59,805 nt of DNA, from assembly GCA_947254645.1 (NCBI GenBank), contig CAMYDW010000008.1, positions 1 through 59,805 of the forward strand, in the 5' to 3' direction. Origin of the DNA: an uncultured Peptococcaceae bacterium. Lineage in GTDB: Bacteria; Bacillota; Peptococcia; Peptococcales; Peptococcaceae. Positions 8,640 through 16,664 of the stretch are shown one piece after another; the first letter of the stretch is position 1; the number at the start of each line of letters is the position of its first letter. The notes beneath the pieces are model-generated. The model made no database searches and was not told the DNA's origin. It saw only the letters and a program-made list of their open reading frames with translations. Both the position numbers and the translations under genes were made by a program.

Positions 8640-8893
8640 AAACCGATGATGTGGAAGTAAAACTATGAAACGGTTTGATAGAGAGTCGAGGATGGTGGAA
8701 GCTCGATAAATACGAAATAGTACAATGGGCCACGGAGGGCAATACGAACGATTAGTCTAGTAGTAGCGACGTCACACGCGCGTTAAGGGTGAGGGATGTG
8801 TCGGCATCCTGCAAAGGTGAGTTCAGTATAGAACTAATAAAGGTGGTACCGCAGATTATACATCTGTCCTTTTTAAGGATAGGTGTTTTTTTT
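8640..8893 (+). promoter_or_regulatory. T-box leader, probably tryptophan-specific
   Basis: This 367-nt gene-free stretch is filled by a T-box riboswitch. It has the Stem I AGTA segment (near 8656), a GA-rich stem region, and the highly conserved T-box AAAGGTGGTACCGC at 8839-8852. An intrinsic terminator follows. In the specifier loop the closing stem GTGG/CCAC frames TGG at 8726-8728, which reads as the Trp codon. Uncharged tRNA-Trp would stabilise the antiterminator and switch on the transporter genes. The T-box class is certain; the Trp assignment rests on my placement of the loop and on the transporter family downstream. Confidence 0.9.
8860..8893 (+). terminator. T-box-controlled terminator
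   Basis: The stem ACATCTGTCC/GGATAGGTGT (with two G-T pairs) is followed by eight T. It lies directly after the T-box sequence and competes with the antiterminator. Confidence 0.85.
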
Positions 8894-8950
8894 ATGCCTT
8901 TCCCCTTCACCTCTTTCAACCGATAAAAAAATTATTCGGAGGAAATAACA

Positions 8951-9973
8951 ATGAAAAAACAAACCATGAAGAAATCTATCGCCACTTTACTTACCGCATC
9001 TCTCTTGCTACTGGCCGCTGGGTGTGGCTCTGCGAATGAAAGCCCTTCCAACAAGGATAAAGAAAATGATGTGAAAACGATTGCCCTTGTGCAGCACATG
9101 GATAATCCTGCTTTTGATGATATGCGTGATGGATTTATTGAAGAACTTGAAGCAAAGGGCTATGGCAAGGACAAGGTGAAGGTTGTCGTTCAAAATGCAC
9201 AAGGAGATGCCTCAAATCTCAATACCATTGTTCAACAACTTATTACTGATAAAGTAGATGTATTAGCACCAATTGCGACACCTGCTACTCAAGCGTGCGT
9301 GGCAGCCGGAAGCGATATCCCTGTTTTCTTTACTTCTGTCAGTGATCCTATTCGTGCTGGCATTATATCTGATATGGAACACCCTGATAAAAATGCCACA
9401 GGAACGTCCAATAAAATTCCAGTTGAAAAGATTTTTGCCCTCTCTGAAAAACTCACCCCTACTGTTAAAAAGTATGGTTTTATTTACAATACAGGCGAAG
9501 AAAATGCTGTTTCAACTGTTGAAGCTGCAAAAAAATACCTTGATAGCAAGGGATTAAAATATGAAGAAGCAGTGGTTACAAATTCATCTGAAGTACAACA
9601 AGCGGCTCAAAATCTATTTCCAAAAATCGACGCACTTTTCATTCCAAACGATGCCATGGTACAAAGTGCCATGCCACTCATCGGCCAAGTGACCCGTGAA
9701 TTTAAAAAGCCAACTTATGCATGTAGTGCAGCCACGGTAGCTGCTGGGGCCATGGCAACGGTCGCTATCTCAGATAAAGAAATTGGTGCAATGACAGCAG
9801 ATATGGTGATTGCTTATTTAGAAGGCAAAAAAGTAACAGATATCCCATCTGTCATCGTTCCTGCAAGCCACGATGTGCTCAACGAAGACCTCATCAATGA
9901 TATGGGACTGGCTTTTCCTGTCGGGGCAACAGATGCTGCTGAATTCATTAAGGAAACAAAAGGCACAAAATAA
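8951..9973 (+). CDS. trpX: ABC transporter substrate-binding lipoprotein, TrpX type
   Basis: The extracellular binding protein of an importer of the COG2984 family. The N-terminus is a lipoprotein signal: KK residues, a hydrophobic stretch and the lipobox LAAGC with Cys25 as lipid anchor. The mature part has the two-lobed periplasmic-binding-protein pattern (TIALVQHMDNPAFDDMRDGF, PIATPATQA, FTSVSDPIRAG, GSA-type linkers). CGGAGG precedes the ATG. It is the first gene after the T-box leader and is followed by its permease and ATPase. COG2984 proteins behind Trp T-boxes are known as TrpX, so tryptophan is the likely ligand; the ligand cannot be read from the protein sequence alone. Confidence 0.85.
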   Translation: MKKQTMKKSIATLLTASLLLLAAGCGSANESPSNKDKENDVKTIALVQHMDNPAFDDMRDGFIEELEAKGYGKDKVKVVVQNAQGDASNLNTIVQQLITDKVDVLAPIATPATQACVAAGSDIPVFFTSVSDPIRAGIISDMEHPDKNATGTSNKIPVEKIFALSEKLTPTVKKYGFIYNTGEENAVSTVEAAKKYLDSKGLKYEEAVVTNSSEVQQAAQNLFPKIDALFIPNDAMVQSAMPLIGQVTREFKKPTYACSAATVAAGAMATVAISDKEIGAMTADMVIAYLEGKKVTDIPSVIVPASHDVLNEDLINDMGLAFPVGATDAAEFIKETKGTK

Positions 9974-9994
9974 TCACTTTGCAAGGAGATTGTT

Positions 9995-10903
9995 ATGACA
10001 TTATTTATTGGCAGCCTACAACTTGGGCTTATATATGGGTTTTTAGCCATTGGTATTTACTTTTCCTTTCGCATCATGAATATACCTGATCTGACAGCTG
10101 AAGGGAGTTTTACTTTTGGCTTAGTCACTTCTGCTGTTTTTACCACAATGGGACATCCTATTTTAGGCATCCTCTTAGCCATCATTGCAGGGTTGGCTGC
10201 TGGATGTGTGACAGGTCTTTTAAATGTTAAGCTACAGATTCCTGCCATTTTAGCGGGCATTTTAACAATGAGTGGACTCTACTCTATCAATTTACTTGCA
10301 ATGGGTAGTAAATCAAATTTAACATTGATTGGAAAAACGACTATTTTTCAATTAGCTGCACCTTTATTTGGTAATAATCTCAATCTCAGTAAGCTCATTC
10401 TTTCTTTTCTTTTCATTTTGCTTGTTATTGTTTTCTTGGTTATATTCTTCCAAACACGAATTGGCTTGTCTATTCGCGCAACAGGAGACAATGAATATAT
10501 GGTACGTGCTTCTTCGATTAATATTGATGTCACAAAAGTCCTCGCTATTGCTATTAGCAACGGTATCATTGCCCTTTCAGGTGGTATTCTCGCCCAATAT
10601 CAACAATTTGCTGATATTTCTAGTGGCATTGGCATGCTTGTTGTTGGTTTGGCATCAGTGATTATTGGTGAAACGTTCTTAGGGAAGAAAGGCATTTTCA
10701 ATGGCCTTTTAGCAGCAGTAATAGGCTCTATTCTCTATCGTTTTCTTATTGCACTTGCCTACCAAACCAATATTTTCCCTACAGCAGCCTTCCGCCTTTT
10801 GTCAGCTGTGATTGTAACCATTGCCCTTGCCATTCCAGCATTGAAGCAATTTTATGATTTAACCACTACCAAAAAGGAGAACCAACGCCATGTTGACTAT
10901 TAA
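9995..10903 (+). CDS. trpY: ABC transporter permease, TrpY type
   Basis: An integral membrane permease of 302 residues with about eight or nine hydrophobic segments, of the COG4120 family that partners COG2984 binding proteins. Typical stretches are GLIYGFLAIGIYFSFRIMN at the start, the region PDLTAEGSF, and SIRATGDNEYMVRASSIN in the cytoplasmic loop expected to contact the ATPase. AAGGAG precedes the ATG, 21 nt after trpX. Its 3' end overlaps the ATPase gene by 14 bases, which suggests translational coupling. The substrate, tryptophan, is inferred from the operon and its T-box. Confidence 0.85.
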   Translation: MTLFIGSLQLGLIYGFLAIGIYFSFRIMNIPDLTAEGSFTFGLVTSAVFTTMGHPILGILLAIIAGLAAGCVTGLLNVKLQIPAILAGILTMSGLYSINLLAMGSKSNLTLIGKTTIFQLAAPLFGNNLNLSKLILSFLFILLVIVFLVIFFQTRIGLSIRATGDNEYMVRASSINIDVTKVLAIAISNGIIALSGGILAQYQQFADISSGIGMLVVGLASVIIGETFLGKKGIFNGLLAAVIGSILYRFLIALAYQTNIFPTAAFRLLSAVIVTIALAIPALKQFYDLTTTKKENQRHVDY

Positions 10904-11681
10904 TAAGATTTCAAAGACTTTTAGTAAAAATACGCCACATGCGCATCAAGCCCTTAATAACCTTTCCCTAGCAATTGAGGATGGGGATTTTATTACTATT
11001 ATTGGTTCAAATGGTGCTGGTAAATCGACATTATTTAATGCTATTTGTGGCGATTTTTTTGTTGACCGTGGCAAAATGACTTTAAACGATAAAGACATCA
11101 CCTATTTATCCCCGCATAAACGTGCCAGTTTTATTGGACGACTTTTTCAAGACCCTCTGCGTGGCACCGCCCCCAATTTGACAATTGAAGAAAATCTGGC
11201 TCTCGCATACACCGCCAGTCGCATCGGGCCCTTCCATTTTTCTTTAAACAAAAAAAATAAATTATTTTTTCAAGAAAAATTATCTCGTTTTAATATGAAT
11301 TTGGAAAATCGTTTGCAAACGAAAGTTGGTATGCTCTCAGGCGGACAACGTCAAGCAGTGACATTGTTAATGAGCACCTTGCTTATCCCAGATATTCTTC
11401 TTCTTGATGAACATACTGCGGCACTCGATCCCGTCAGTGCAGAAACAGTGATGCGAATTACGCAGGATATTGTTCAAGAAAATCATTTAACCACACTGAT
11501 GATTACACATAATCTTGAAAGTGCCCTACGCATGGGAAATCGCACAATTATGATGGATAATGGCGAAATCATTCTTGATGTTTCTGGTGCGCAACGTGCA
11601 GCCATGACCCAAGAAGATGTTATGCAATACTATAAAAATGCCAATGTCATGCTGGCAGATAGAATGTTATTAACACGTTAA
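10890..11681 (+). CDS. trpZ: ABC transporter ATP-binding protein, TrpZ type
   Basis: The cytosolic ATPase of the same importer (COG1101 family), 263 residues. The Walker A motif is GSNGAGKSTLF near residue 37. The Q-loop region is GRLFQDPLRG, the signature LSGGQRQAV near 151, Walker B DILLLDEHTAALDP, and the switch histidine is in MITHNLESAL. Glu in DEH is the catalytic base. GGAG precedes the ATG, which lies inside the end of the permease gene. A bidirectional terminator follows immediately. Confidence 0.9.
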   Translation: MLTINKISKTFSKNTPHAHQALNNLSLAIEDGDFITIIGSNGAGKSTLFNAICGDFFVDRGKMTLNDKDITYLSPHKRASFIGRLFQDPLRGTAPNLTIEENLALAYTASRIGPFHFSLNKKNKLFFQEKLSRFNMNLENRLQTKVGMLSGGQRQAVTLLMSTLLIPDILLLDEHTAALDPVSAETVMRITQDIVQENHLTTLMITHNLESALRMGNRTIMMDNGEIILDVSGAQRAAMTQEDVMQYYKNANVMLADRMLLTR

Positions 11682-11719
11682 AAAAAGACGCTCATCTAAA
11701 AGATGAGCGTCTTTTTTTA
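11681..11719. terminator. Bidirectional terminator between the trp transporter and hydrogenase operons
   Basis: A 15-bp stem AAAAGACGCTCATCT/AGATGAGCGTCTTTT with a 3-nt loop is flanked by A and T runs. It serves both converging transcripts. Confidence 0.9.
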
Positions 11720-12865
11720 ATTATATTGTTCAATATCTACAATTTTACCAATGCTCCTCAGCTTGGCAGCTAATTTTTCAACGATGACATCGCGCAAATC
11801 AATGTGCAAAGGCAAATTATCTTTCATTGCGATATTTTCTTGCATGCCTTGTAAAAACAGAATATGATCTGATTCCAAAATTTCACGCAATAAAAGAGAA
11901 GCACCATCTTCTTCACCCTCTGTAAGAGGCTCTTGTGCATCTAATCGTTCTTTTACTGCCGATAAGGTAATAATCCCTTCCGTCACCAAATCAACGCCAT
12001 CAATGTAAGAAATGGGTGGCACATTTTGTTTTGCATAATGAAAGTTTGACAAAATTTGTTTTCCTGTTTCCCGTGCATAAATCTGTGCAGTTGTTCCACC
12101 ACAAATAATTTTTTTGCCTTCTTCTTCAATAAAACGTTTAACGATTTTTGCATCATCACTCATTTTCACAGGGGGGCCTGTCATAATCACCAACCGCTGC
12201 TCTTCTTTAAGCCTCATAACAACCGCGGTGGTATCATCCCCAGGCTCTCCTAAATAGTAACTCTTGCAAATATTAACGATTTTCCACGCAATACTTTGCA
12301 CATTATCATCTAAATCGATAAAACGTTCTAAACTGTCTACTAAACCATCTGTACCTAAACCAAACGGTAACAGTTCCCCTAAACCTGCTTGAATAACACC
12401 ATCACTCACGATAATAATGGTATCTCCTGCCTCCATTTTAAAGCTCGCTTCATTAATTTTTTTTTCACCAATAATAGAAGGCATTGTTTCAATAACGGAC
12501 ACCTTCTTATCCTTGCTGATGCGTATCATCGGGCAACCATCAAAGTCCACCATAAAGACAGCCCCTGTATTATAAAGACGCAAGATGGAGAATGTGGAAT
12601 AAGCAATGCCTCTTTCTGAACAGGTAGGTAAGGTGCTCACCAAAGTTTCAACAATATCCTCAATGGCAATATCCTCTGCAATCATGCGTGAGGCAATTTT
12701 TGCTGTAAGAGAGCTTAAGATGTTGGCCTTTACCCCACTCCCTAAACCATCTGATAATACAACAACTGTATTATCTTCAGCACGAATGATTTCTACTGTG
12801 TCACCACAGAGTTCCTCCCCATGATGCAAAAGTTGAGCAATACCCACCTCACCAATAAGTGCCAT
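11717..12865 (-). CDS. SpoIIE/PP2C-type serine phosphatase of the hydrogenase locus
   Basis: A cytosolic PPM-family phosphatase. The N-terminal half has the metal-binding pattern: VVLSDGLGSGVKA near residue 35, FMVDFDGCP, DTIIIVSDGV near 147 and GDDTTAVV near 210. These provide the aspartates for Mn or Mg. The C-terminal 170 residues form an additional domain of unknown function containing GGTTAQIYARETG. No membrane segment is present. It starts one base after the stop of the H-cluster/PAS sensor gene, so the two are translated together. Such pairs are found in other Firmicute [FeFe]-hydrogenase loci, where they are proposed to signal by Ser/Thr dephosphorylation. The target here is unknown and no matching kinase or anti-sigma factor is in the window. 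Confidence 0.85.
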   Translation of the reverse strand: MALIGEVGIAQLLHHGEELCGDTVEIIRAEDNTVVVLSDGLGSGVKANILSSLTAKIASRMIAEDIAIEDIVETLVSTLPTCSERGIAYSTFSILRLYNTGAVFMVDFDGCPMIRISKDKKVSVIETMPSIIGEKKINEASFKMEAGDTIIIVSDGVIQAGLGELLPFGLGTDGLVDSLERFIDLDDNVQSIAWKIVNICKSYYLGEPGDDTTAVVMRLKEEQRLVIMTGPPVKMSDDAKIVKRFIEEEGKKIICGGTTAQIYARETGKQILSNFHYAKQNVPPISYIDGVDLVTEGIITLSAVKERLDAQEPLTEGEEDGASLLLREILESDHILFLQGMQENIAMKDNLPLHIDLRDVIVEKLAAKLRSIGKIVDIEQYN

Positions 12866-12866
12866 A

Positions 12867-14573
12867 TTAGGTCAGCTCCTTTTCGCGCTGAAATTCTTGA
12901 ATCAATTTCAGCAGGGTAATCTTTGTGGCCACTGTCGTTTCCCCGAGCAAGCTCGCTATTTCTTGAGCAACACGCATTTGGTCATCAATAACCTGATTGG
13001 CATTCACCAATAAATCACGTTTGACATTGTTAAACTGTTCTCGTTGTCGCTCTTGTTCTGTGATGTCTACAAAGAAAGCGACAAAGCTGGAGTCTGTCCC
13101 ATCAAGAGGTTGTATGGTTTGTTGGGTCCAAAGCTCTAAATCTTTGTAGGCGATAGAAATATTGTGTACCACTTCTCCTGTGGATACAGTTTTTGCCATA
13201 TAATGCACATCGAAGAAGTCAGTGAGTTTTTTGCCATCCTCCAAAGGATAAGGTGCAAACATTTTTTTCACATAAGGATTGAGCTGCAAAATGGTATAGT
13301 CCTTATCAAAAACAATAATTCCGCTTTCGATATTGTTGACAATCACATTGGCAAAGGATTCTGCCTTTGCCTTCATATAGCTCATGCACATTTCTCTATC
13401 TGCTTCACCGCGTACCACGGCGGCACTCTTAGCGTAGCACGTATCATAACCGCACGCACCACAGTTTAAAATCTTGGCATCGCTATTGGTAAAACATTCA
13501 TCAAGCTCAGCCTTTATGGCAGCCGTATCCGTTTTAGGCACTTGATACTTTCGTTCCTCAAAATGAATCTCAGGAATTTCTGTCGATAATCCTTGTCGTG
13601 GCAAATAAATACGGTCACTATTGTAGCGTTTTACCATGAGACATCTTGCAAAAACACTTCTTGGTTGATGAATATCAATACTATTGATGCATCCACTGTT
13701 GCAAGCCATTAGTTCCAAAAATTGAACATTATCAAAAAGTTCACTGTTTTTTTGACCAAGAATATTAATACAGGTATTAAGACCAGAGAAGGATTCAATG
13801 TCACTGGCTTGTACAATCCCATCGTCAATGAGCTTGGTAGAAATGTTCCCGACAATTGAAAAATCATATCCGCCAACCGATTCTTCATAATATCCTGAAG
13901 CTTCGTGATGATCACGATAAGATGGCGTAAAGCGTAAAATACGATCCAATTCACTCAATGTAATGAGATAATCGATGTTCTCATCGTTTTGTCTGTTATA
14001 AAATTCTGCTGGACAAGTCGAAGCATGAACCAGCATATGGTCTGGAAAACGTGCTTTCAAATCTTTTGCATGAATAGAAGCCAAGGTAGGCATCGGCAAT
14101 AAATTTTCTAGCCACTCTGGATAATGTTGCTCTACCAGATTGATAATTACAGGACAATGGCTGGATAGGACCATTTTATTACTTCCTCGCACATAGTCCT
14201 CCAGTTCCTCCATCACATCTTCTTCTAAAACATCTGCTTCTTCAATGAAATCAAACCCAATTTCATAGGCCTTTTGTGCCAATTCTAGGACTGTCATTTT
14301 AGAAGAAAGAACCACGCCTTCACCAAGGCTGAGAATCAGCGGCTTTTTCTCTTTTAACGCCTTCACGACAAAATCCATATCACTGATTAGGCGCTTGGTG
14401 TGTTGCGGACATTCTTTTACACATTGACCGCACACCACACATGATTCAGTGATAATTCTAGCCCTGCCAGAGGAAAATTCAATGGCATCAATAGGGCATT
14501 TTCTTAAACAGCGATAACAGTCTAAGCAATTTGCTTGCTCTTTATTGACAATAGGAAAAGGAAAGTGTTTCAT
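12867..14573 (-). CDS. H-cluster-like iron-sulfur protein with PAS domain (sensory [FeFe]-hydrogenase family)
   Basis: A 568-residue soluble protein. In order it has two [4Fe-4S] ferredoxin motifs (Cys16/19/22/26 and 45/48/51/55) and an [FeFe]-hydrogenase large-subunit-like domain (about 60-340). An Fe-S domain follows with Cys371/374/379/396, then a PAS domain (about 402-505) and a C-terminal helix. The four Cys expected to hold the cubane of an H-cluster are present (Cys140, Cys187, Cys291, Cys295). The motifs are degenerate: TSCCP reads SSHCP, so the proton-relay Cys is His139; MPCxxK reads STCPAEF; and the Gly-rich end of the third motif is lost. Catalysis is therefore unlikely and sensing likely. 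The family is known as group C sensory hydrogenases; the signal (H2 or redox) is inferred. Confidence 0.85.
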   Translation of the reverse strand: MKHFPFPIVNKEQANCLDCYRCLRKCPIDAIEFSSGRARIITESCVVCGQCVKECPQHTKRLISDMDFVVKALKEKKPLILSLGEGVVLSSKMTVLELAQKAYEIGFDFIEEADVLEEDVMEELEDYVRGSNKMVLSSHCPVIINLVEQHYPEWLENLLPMPTLASIHAKDLKARFPDHMLVHASTCPAEFYNRQNDENIDYLITLSELDRILRFTPSYRDHHEASGYYEESVGGYDFSIVGNISTKLIDDGIVQASDIESFSGLNTCINILGQKNSELFDNVQFLELMACNSGCINSIDIHQPRSVFARCLMVKRYNSDRIYLPRQGLSTEIPEIHFEERKYQVPKTDTAAIKAELDECFTNSDAKILNCGACGYDTCYAKSAAVVRGEADREMCMSYMKAKAESFANVIVNNIESGIIVFDKDYTILQLNPYVKKMFAPYPLEDGKKLTDFFDVHYMAKTVSTGEVVHNISIAYKDLELWTQQTIQPLDGTDSSFVAFFVDITEQERQREQFNNVKRDLLVNANQVIDDQMRVAQEIASLLGETTVATKITLLKLIQEFQREKELT

Positions 14574-14575
14574 CG

Positions 14576-14818
14576 CTATCCCTCCAATAACTGATTGATT
14601 AAATATGGAATATCTTCTTCTTTTACATTTTCATAAGTAATAGGGCCTACTTCAACATTTACACCAGTATGACACTGTCCTTTACAAAATCGCCCCATCA
14701 ATTGAATCTCATTTTCTAAGCCTCTCTCCTGTAGAATGCTTTCAAAGGCTTTCACAATAGCGGGCGCACCTTTTGCGTGACAAGCACTTCCCATACAAAT
14801 TCGAATAATTTTTTCCAT
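14576..14818 (-). CDS. Small thioredoxin-like [2Fe-2S] ferredoxin of the hydrogenase locus
   Basis: An 80-residue protein with the pattern IRICMGSACHAKGA...MGRFCKGQCHTGVNVEV. The four Cys are in the CX4C...CX3C arrangement of thioredoxin-like [2Fe-2S] ferredoxins (NuoE C-domain type). It probably passes electrons to or from the downstream PAS/H-cluster protein. AAGGAG lies upstream of the ATG. A terminator-like hairpin separates it from hydA, and it is tightly linked (2-nt gap) to the sensor gene, so it belongs to the signalling branch rather than to the enzyme genes. Confidence 0.85.
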   Translation of the reverse strand: MEKIIRICMGSACHAKGAPAIVKAFESILQERGLENEIQLMGRFCKGQCHTGVNVEVGPITYENVKEEDIPYLINQLLEG

Positions 14819-14841
14819 AAAATGACTCCTTATTGAACGCC

Positions 14842-14868
14842 AAAAAGAACCAGGGGAAAACCTGGTCC
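14842..14868 (-). terminator. Weak intrinsic terminator/attenuator after hydA
   Basis: The stem GAACCAGG/CCTGGTCC (plus strand, one G-T pair) has a 6-nt loop. On the minus strand it is followed by five T. It lies between hydA and the small ferredoxin gene and should lower, not abolish, read-through into the sensor and phosphatase genes. Confidence 0.6.
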
Positions 14869-14883
14869 TTTTTTGTGGTCTTT

Positions 14884-16644
14884 TTAGAATTTTTCTTTTG
14901 GACTATAGCTTGTATGTAACAAATGATGAGCAAGCTCACTACCAGGTTCATTAAAGTAATCACGGTATAGTGCCAAAATAGATGGATTTTCATGTGATTT
15001 TCTCAATGGCATATTGTGGTCAATTTCATAAATAGCTGCTTGACGTTTCAAGATAACATTTTGATCGCCATGGTGATATGGTTGACCTGCGCCACCAACA
15101 CAGCCACCTTTACACGCCATCACTTCAATGGCATGGATGCCACGTGGATTGCCTTCGCGAAGCTCTTCTAATAATGTTTTTGCATTGCCAAGTCCATGGG
15201 CAACAGCAATACGTAGATTAAAGCCATCAACATCAATATCTGCTATACGAATACCATCAAAACCACGCAAACTTTCAAAATCTACTTTTTCAAGTTTCTT
15301 CTGTGTGTGAATTTCGTAAGCAGTTCTTACCGCTGCTTCAATAACGCCACCAGTAGAACCAAAGATGACTCCTGCCCCTGTGGATTCTCCTAATGGATCA
15401 TCAAAATCTGATTCTTCAAGATTTTTAAGATCAATGTCTTTTCTCTTGATCAGTTTTGCCAATTCTCTTGTGGAAAGAACAATGTCTACATCTGGATTGC
15501 CATTTACTTTAAATTCATCTCGATCGGCTTCCATCTTCTTCGCCAGACATGGCATCACAGAAACCAACACCAGTTTTTCTCGAGGAACCCCTAGCTTCTC
15601 TGCAAAATAATTTTTAACCACTGCGCCAAACATCTGTTGTGGAGAACGTGCTGTAGAAGGCACACGAAGCAAATCTGGAAATTGACTTTCAAAGAAGTTT
15701 ACCCATGCTGGACAACAAGAGGTAAGAATCGGCAACTCGTTTTCTTCCCCATCTAAGAATTTATTTAATCGATGAAGGAGCTCTGTCCCTTCTTCCATAA
15801 TGGTTAAATCGGCAGAGAAATCTGTATCAAAAACATGATCAAAGCCCATCATGCGCAATGCAGTAACCATTTTGCCTGTTGCAATTGAGCCTGCTTCCAT
15901 GCCAAAGGGTTCTCCAATAGCCACACGAACAGAAGGCGCTGTTTGAACAACGACAATCTTGTCTGGATCTTCAAGGGCTTCAATCACTTCCCATGTTGCA
16001 TCCTTTTGGGTCAATGCCCCTGTTGGACACACAGCCACACATTGACCACAATGTGTACATACTGTTTCAGAGAGAGGGGATTCAAAGGCTGGTTGAATGA
16101 CCGCATTGAAACCGCGTCCGACAGCAGATAACGCCCCTACCTTTTGCACTTCATTACACATAGTTTCACAACGACGGCACATAATACATTTATTCATATC
16201 ACGCACCAAAGAACGTGTTTCATCTTTCACATAAGTAGACTGCGATTTACCAGTGATTCTGATATCGTCAATGCCCATACGAATAGCAAGTGCTTGTAAT
16301 TCACAGTCTCCAGATTTTGTACAAGTCAAGCAAGTGCGTGGATGATCAGAAATTAAGAGCTCTACAATATTTCTACGTGCTTGAAGCACTCTGTTAGAGT
16401 TTGTAACGACTTCCATCCCCTCTGCAACAGGAGTTGCACAAGCTGGCATTAAAGTACGACGCCCTTTCACTTCAACCACACACACACGACAAGATGCTGG
16501 TTTATTGTTCATCTCTGTATCATGTAAATGCATGTGACATAATGTTGGAATATAAATATCTAATTTTTTTGCAGCATCCAAAATGGTACTACCTGCTGGA
16601 ACAGAAACGGATTGTCCATTCACAATAAGGTTTAATTCACTCAT
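14884..16644 (-). CDS. hydA: [FeFe]-hydrogenase catalytic subunit HydA
   Basis: The catalytic subunit of an NAD- and ferredoxin-linked, electron-bifurcating [FeFe] hydrogenase. Domains in order are an N-terminal [2Fe-2S] ferredoxin (CHMHLHD, CRVC, CAT), a His-ligated cluster (HPRTCLTCTKSGDC), two [4Fe-4S] motifs (CIMCRRCETMC, CTHCGQCVAVC) and the H-cluster domain. The H-cluster motifs are canonical: TSCCPAW, MPCLAKKMEADRDE and MACKGGCVGGAGQP. The C-terminus has the expected small-subunit-like region. The start at 16644 is used because GGAGGAG stands 7 nt before this ATG; the longer frame begins with TTG inside that ribosome-binding site. It follows hydB by 20 nt. Confidence 0.97.
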   Translation of the reverse strand: MSELNLIVNGQSVSVPAGSTILDAAKKLDIYIPTLCHMHLHDTEMNNKPASCRVCVVEVKGRRTLMPACATPVAEGMEVVTNSNRVLQARRNIVELLISDHPRTCLTCTKSGDCELQALAIRMGIDDIRITGKSQSTYVKDETRSLVRDMNKCIMCRRCETMCNEVQKVGALSAVGRGFNAVIQPAFESPLSETVCTHCGQCVAVCPTGALTQKDATWEVIEALEDPDKIVVVQTAPSVRVAIGEPFGMEAGSIATGKMVTALRMMGFDHVFDTDFSADLTIMEEGTELLHRLNKFLDGEENELPILTSCCPAWVNFFESQFPDLLRVPSTARSPQQMFGAVVKNYFAEKLGVPREKLVLVSVMPCLAKKMEADRDEFKVNGNPDVDIVLSTRELAKLIKRKDIDLKNLEESDFDDPLGESTGAGVIFGSTGGVIEAAVRTAYEIHTQKKLEKVDFESLRGFDGIRIADIDVDGFNLRIAVAHGLGNAKTLLEELREGNPRGIHAIEVMACKGGCVGGAGQPYHHGDQNVILKRQAAIYEIDHNMPLRKSHENPSILALYRDYFNEPGSELAHHLLHTSYSPKEKF

Positions 16645-16664
16645 ACTCTTCTCCTCCAATCCTA

